Of a stretch of 6,866 nt of DNA, positions 5,933 through 6,866 are shown one piece after another. The notes under the pieces are model-generated. The model did not search any database, was not told the DNA's origin, and saw only the letters and a list, made by a program, of their open reading frames with translations. The translations under genes were made by a program, and so were the position numbers. Each line of letters begins with the position of its first letter. Positions within the stretch are counted from its first letter, which is position 1. This DNA comes from Candidatus Nanosynbacter colneyensis (GTDB lineage Bacteria > Patescibacteriota > Saccharimonadia > Saccharimonadales > Saccharimonadaceae): assembly GCA_024330325.1 (NCBI GenBank), contig JANDWE010000141.1:1-6866 (forward strand). Direction: 5' to 3'.

Positions 5933-6843
5933 AATTCCCCTTCTCTAAGAAAAAATCGGACGAGAATCTAAGTCGTCGAGAAATCGCGGCGCGTCGTCGA
6001 ACTGAGAGTTACGATGATTTGCCCGCCCAATCGTATCGTCGGAACAGGACGCTTAATAGCCGCCAAACGTCCTCTCCTTTGGAGACTTCTGAGAGGCTCG
6101 AGACTCACGAATTGGTGAAAAAACGTCGCCGTGTAATGCGGAAAATGCTTGCGACTGCGGTGAGTTTGCTTGTTGTGATATTTCTTTTGTTCCAATTGAC
6201 AATCAATATTTCAATCCAAACTCCCGACGCAAAAAGTTCCAGCAACGCTAATAAATACGTGAGCGTTCTTAATGAATATTACAGCGCCCATCCAGCGGAG
6301 AGGTTCCGGTTCTTCCTCAATAATAATGACCTAAAGCAATTCTTTTTACAGAAAGCTCCTGAGGTAAAAAACATTCGCGTGGAGGGAGATTTTCTAGCGC
6401 GATCAGCCGTTAAGCTGACGTTTCGGCAGCCGGTGGCCCAGTGGTCTTCCGGAGATAAGATTTATTTTGTTGATGATAGCGGCGTTACTTTTGAGCAGAA
6501 CTATTTTGCCGCGCCTACGGTTGCTGTTCGTGATGAAAGCGGTCTACCGACTAGGGGTGGCCAAGAAGTTATCAATCGTCAATTCTTGAGCTTCCTTGGT
6601 CAAGCCGTGTCTGAATTTTCGCAACACAAAATGAATGTTTCAGAGGTTATTCTGCCGGCTAATACTGTACGCCAAGTATGGTTTAAGGTCGAGGGCAGGG
6701 AAACTCAGATCCGTATGACGGTGGATAGGTCTGCTCAAGCTCAGGTCAAACAGGCGATAGCTACTTTGAGTTATTTGGACAATAATGGCGCGAAGCCAGG
6801 GTATATAGACGTCAGGGTAGATCAGAGGTCGTTTTATAAGTAG
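5929..6843 (+). CDS. ftsQ: Cell division protein FtsQ (POTRA-containing, FtsQ/DivIB)
   Basis: 304 residues starting at GTG 5929, which shares GTGA with the murG stop. Only a weak AGG (5921-5923) precedes it, so translation is probably coupled to murG termination. Architecture: a long basic cytoplasmic region (1-72, 21 Lys/Arg), one membrane helix at about 73-92, an external POTRA-like region (about 108-170) and a C-terminal beta domain. Diagnostic FtsQ/DivIB patterns are visible: RQPVAQW...GDKIYFVDDSGVTF (166-188; family pattern R.PVA.W...VD..G..F) and the C-terminal PGYIDVRVDQRSFY (290-303; family YIDLR.D.R.YY). FtsQ scaffolds FtsL/FtsB at the septum. murC and ddl, which often lie between murG and ftsQ, are absent. 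The C-terminus looks complete, ending in TAG 6841-6843. Confidence 0.92.
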   Translation: MKFPFSKKKSDENLSRREIAARRRTESYDDLPAQSYRRNRTLNSRQTSSPLETSERLETHELVKKRRRVMRKMLATAVSLLVVIFLLFQLTINISIQTPDAKSSSNANKYVSVLNEYYSAHPAERFRFFLNNNDLKQFFLQKAPEVKNIRVEGDFLARSAVKLTFRQPVAQWSSGDKIYFVDDSGVTFEQNYFAAPTVAVRDESGLPTRGGQEVINRQFLSFLGQAVSEFSQHKMNVSEVILPANTVRQVWFKVEGRETQIRMTVDRSAQAQVKQAIATLSYLDNNGAKPGYIDVRVDQRSFYK

Positions 6844-6866
6844 GGCGGTCAACTTCTCTTCTAGAT

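Noticed and set aside
6196..6201. Exact TTGACA inside ftsQ
   Set aside because: No -10-like sequence lies 16-18 bases downstream, and it falls in the coding region just after the membrane helix.
6844..6866. Trailing 23 bases after ftsQ
   Set aside because: Too short to show a terminator, promoter or the start of another gene.

Overview
The window is a compact, single-strand (+) division and cell-wall (dcw) gene cluster. In order it holds: the 3' end of rsmH (16S rRNA methyltransferase), a previously unlabelled 23-codon ORF followed by a hairpin, an ftsL-like gene, ftsI (class B penicillin-binding protein), mraY, ftsW, murG and ftsQ. The gene set and the characteristic motifs of each protein are clear. 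There are no mobile elements, RNA genes or CRISPR arrays.

Organism: the cluster is bacterial, moderate in GC by eye, and tightly packed. TGA is not used as an internal sense codon in any of the genes, and it ends murG. The reduced dcw order (ftsI directly followed by mraY, mraY by ftsW, murG by ftsQ), together with variant motifs such as HDSD in MurG where HEQN is usual, best fits a Patescibacteria/CPR genome, most likely Saccharibacteria (TM7). This is inference, not proof. Sense use of TGA (Gracilibacteria/Absconditabacteria) is not supported.

Layout: 1-361 carries the rsmH end, the small ORF and a 13-bp stem-loop that looks like a terminator or attenuator. Bases 362-402 are AT-rich and probably hold the ftsL promoter. 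ftsL (403-744) is separated from ftsI (766-2511) by 21 bases that contain a perfect extended -10 box (TGATATAAT) and no Shine-Dalgarno. From ftsI onward the genes are coupled: ftsI/mraY are 2 bases apart, mraY/ftsW overlap by 8, ftsW/murG by 68, and murG/ftsQ by 4 (GTGA). The last 23 bases hold nothing I can identify.

Together the genes encode the membrane half of septal wall synthesis. MraY makes lipid I and MurG converts it to lipid II. FtsW polymerises lipid II and FtsI cross-links it. FtsL and FtsQ are the bitopic divisome proteins that recruit and activate the FtsW-FtsI pair. All soluble Mur ligases (murC, D, E, F) that normally sit between these genes are absent here and must lie elsewhere if the cell makes its own precursor. 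The most worthwhile unexplained items are the small ORF plus hairpin, the near-leaderless promoter of ftsI, and the long ftsW/murG overlap.
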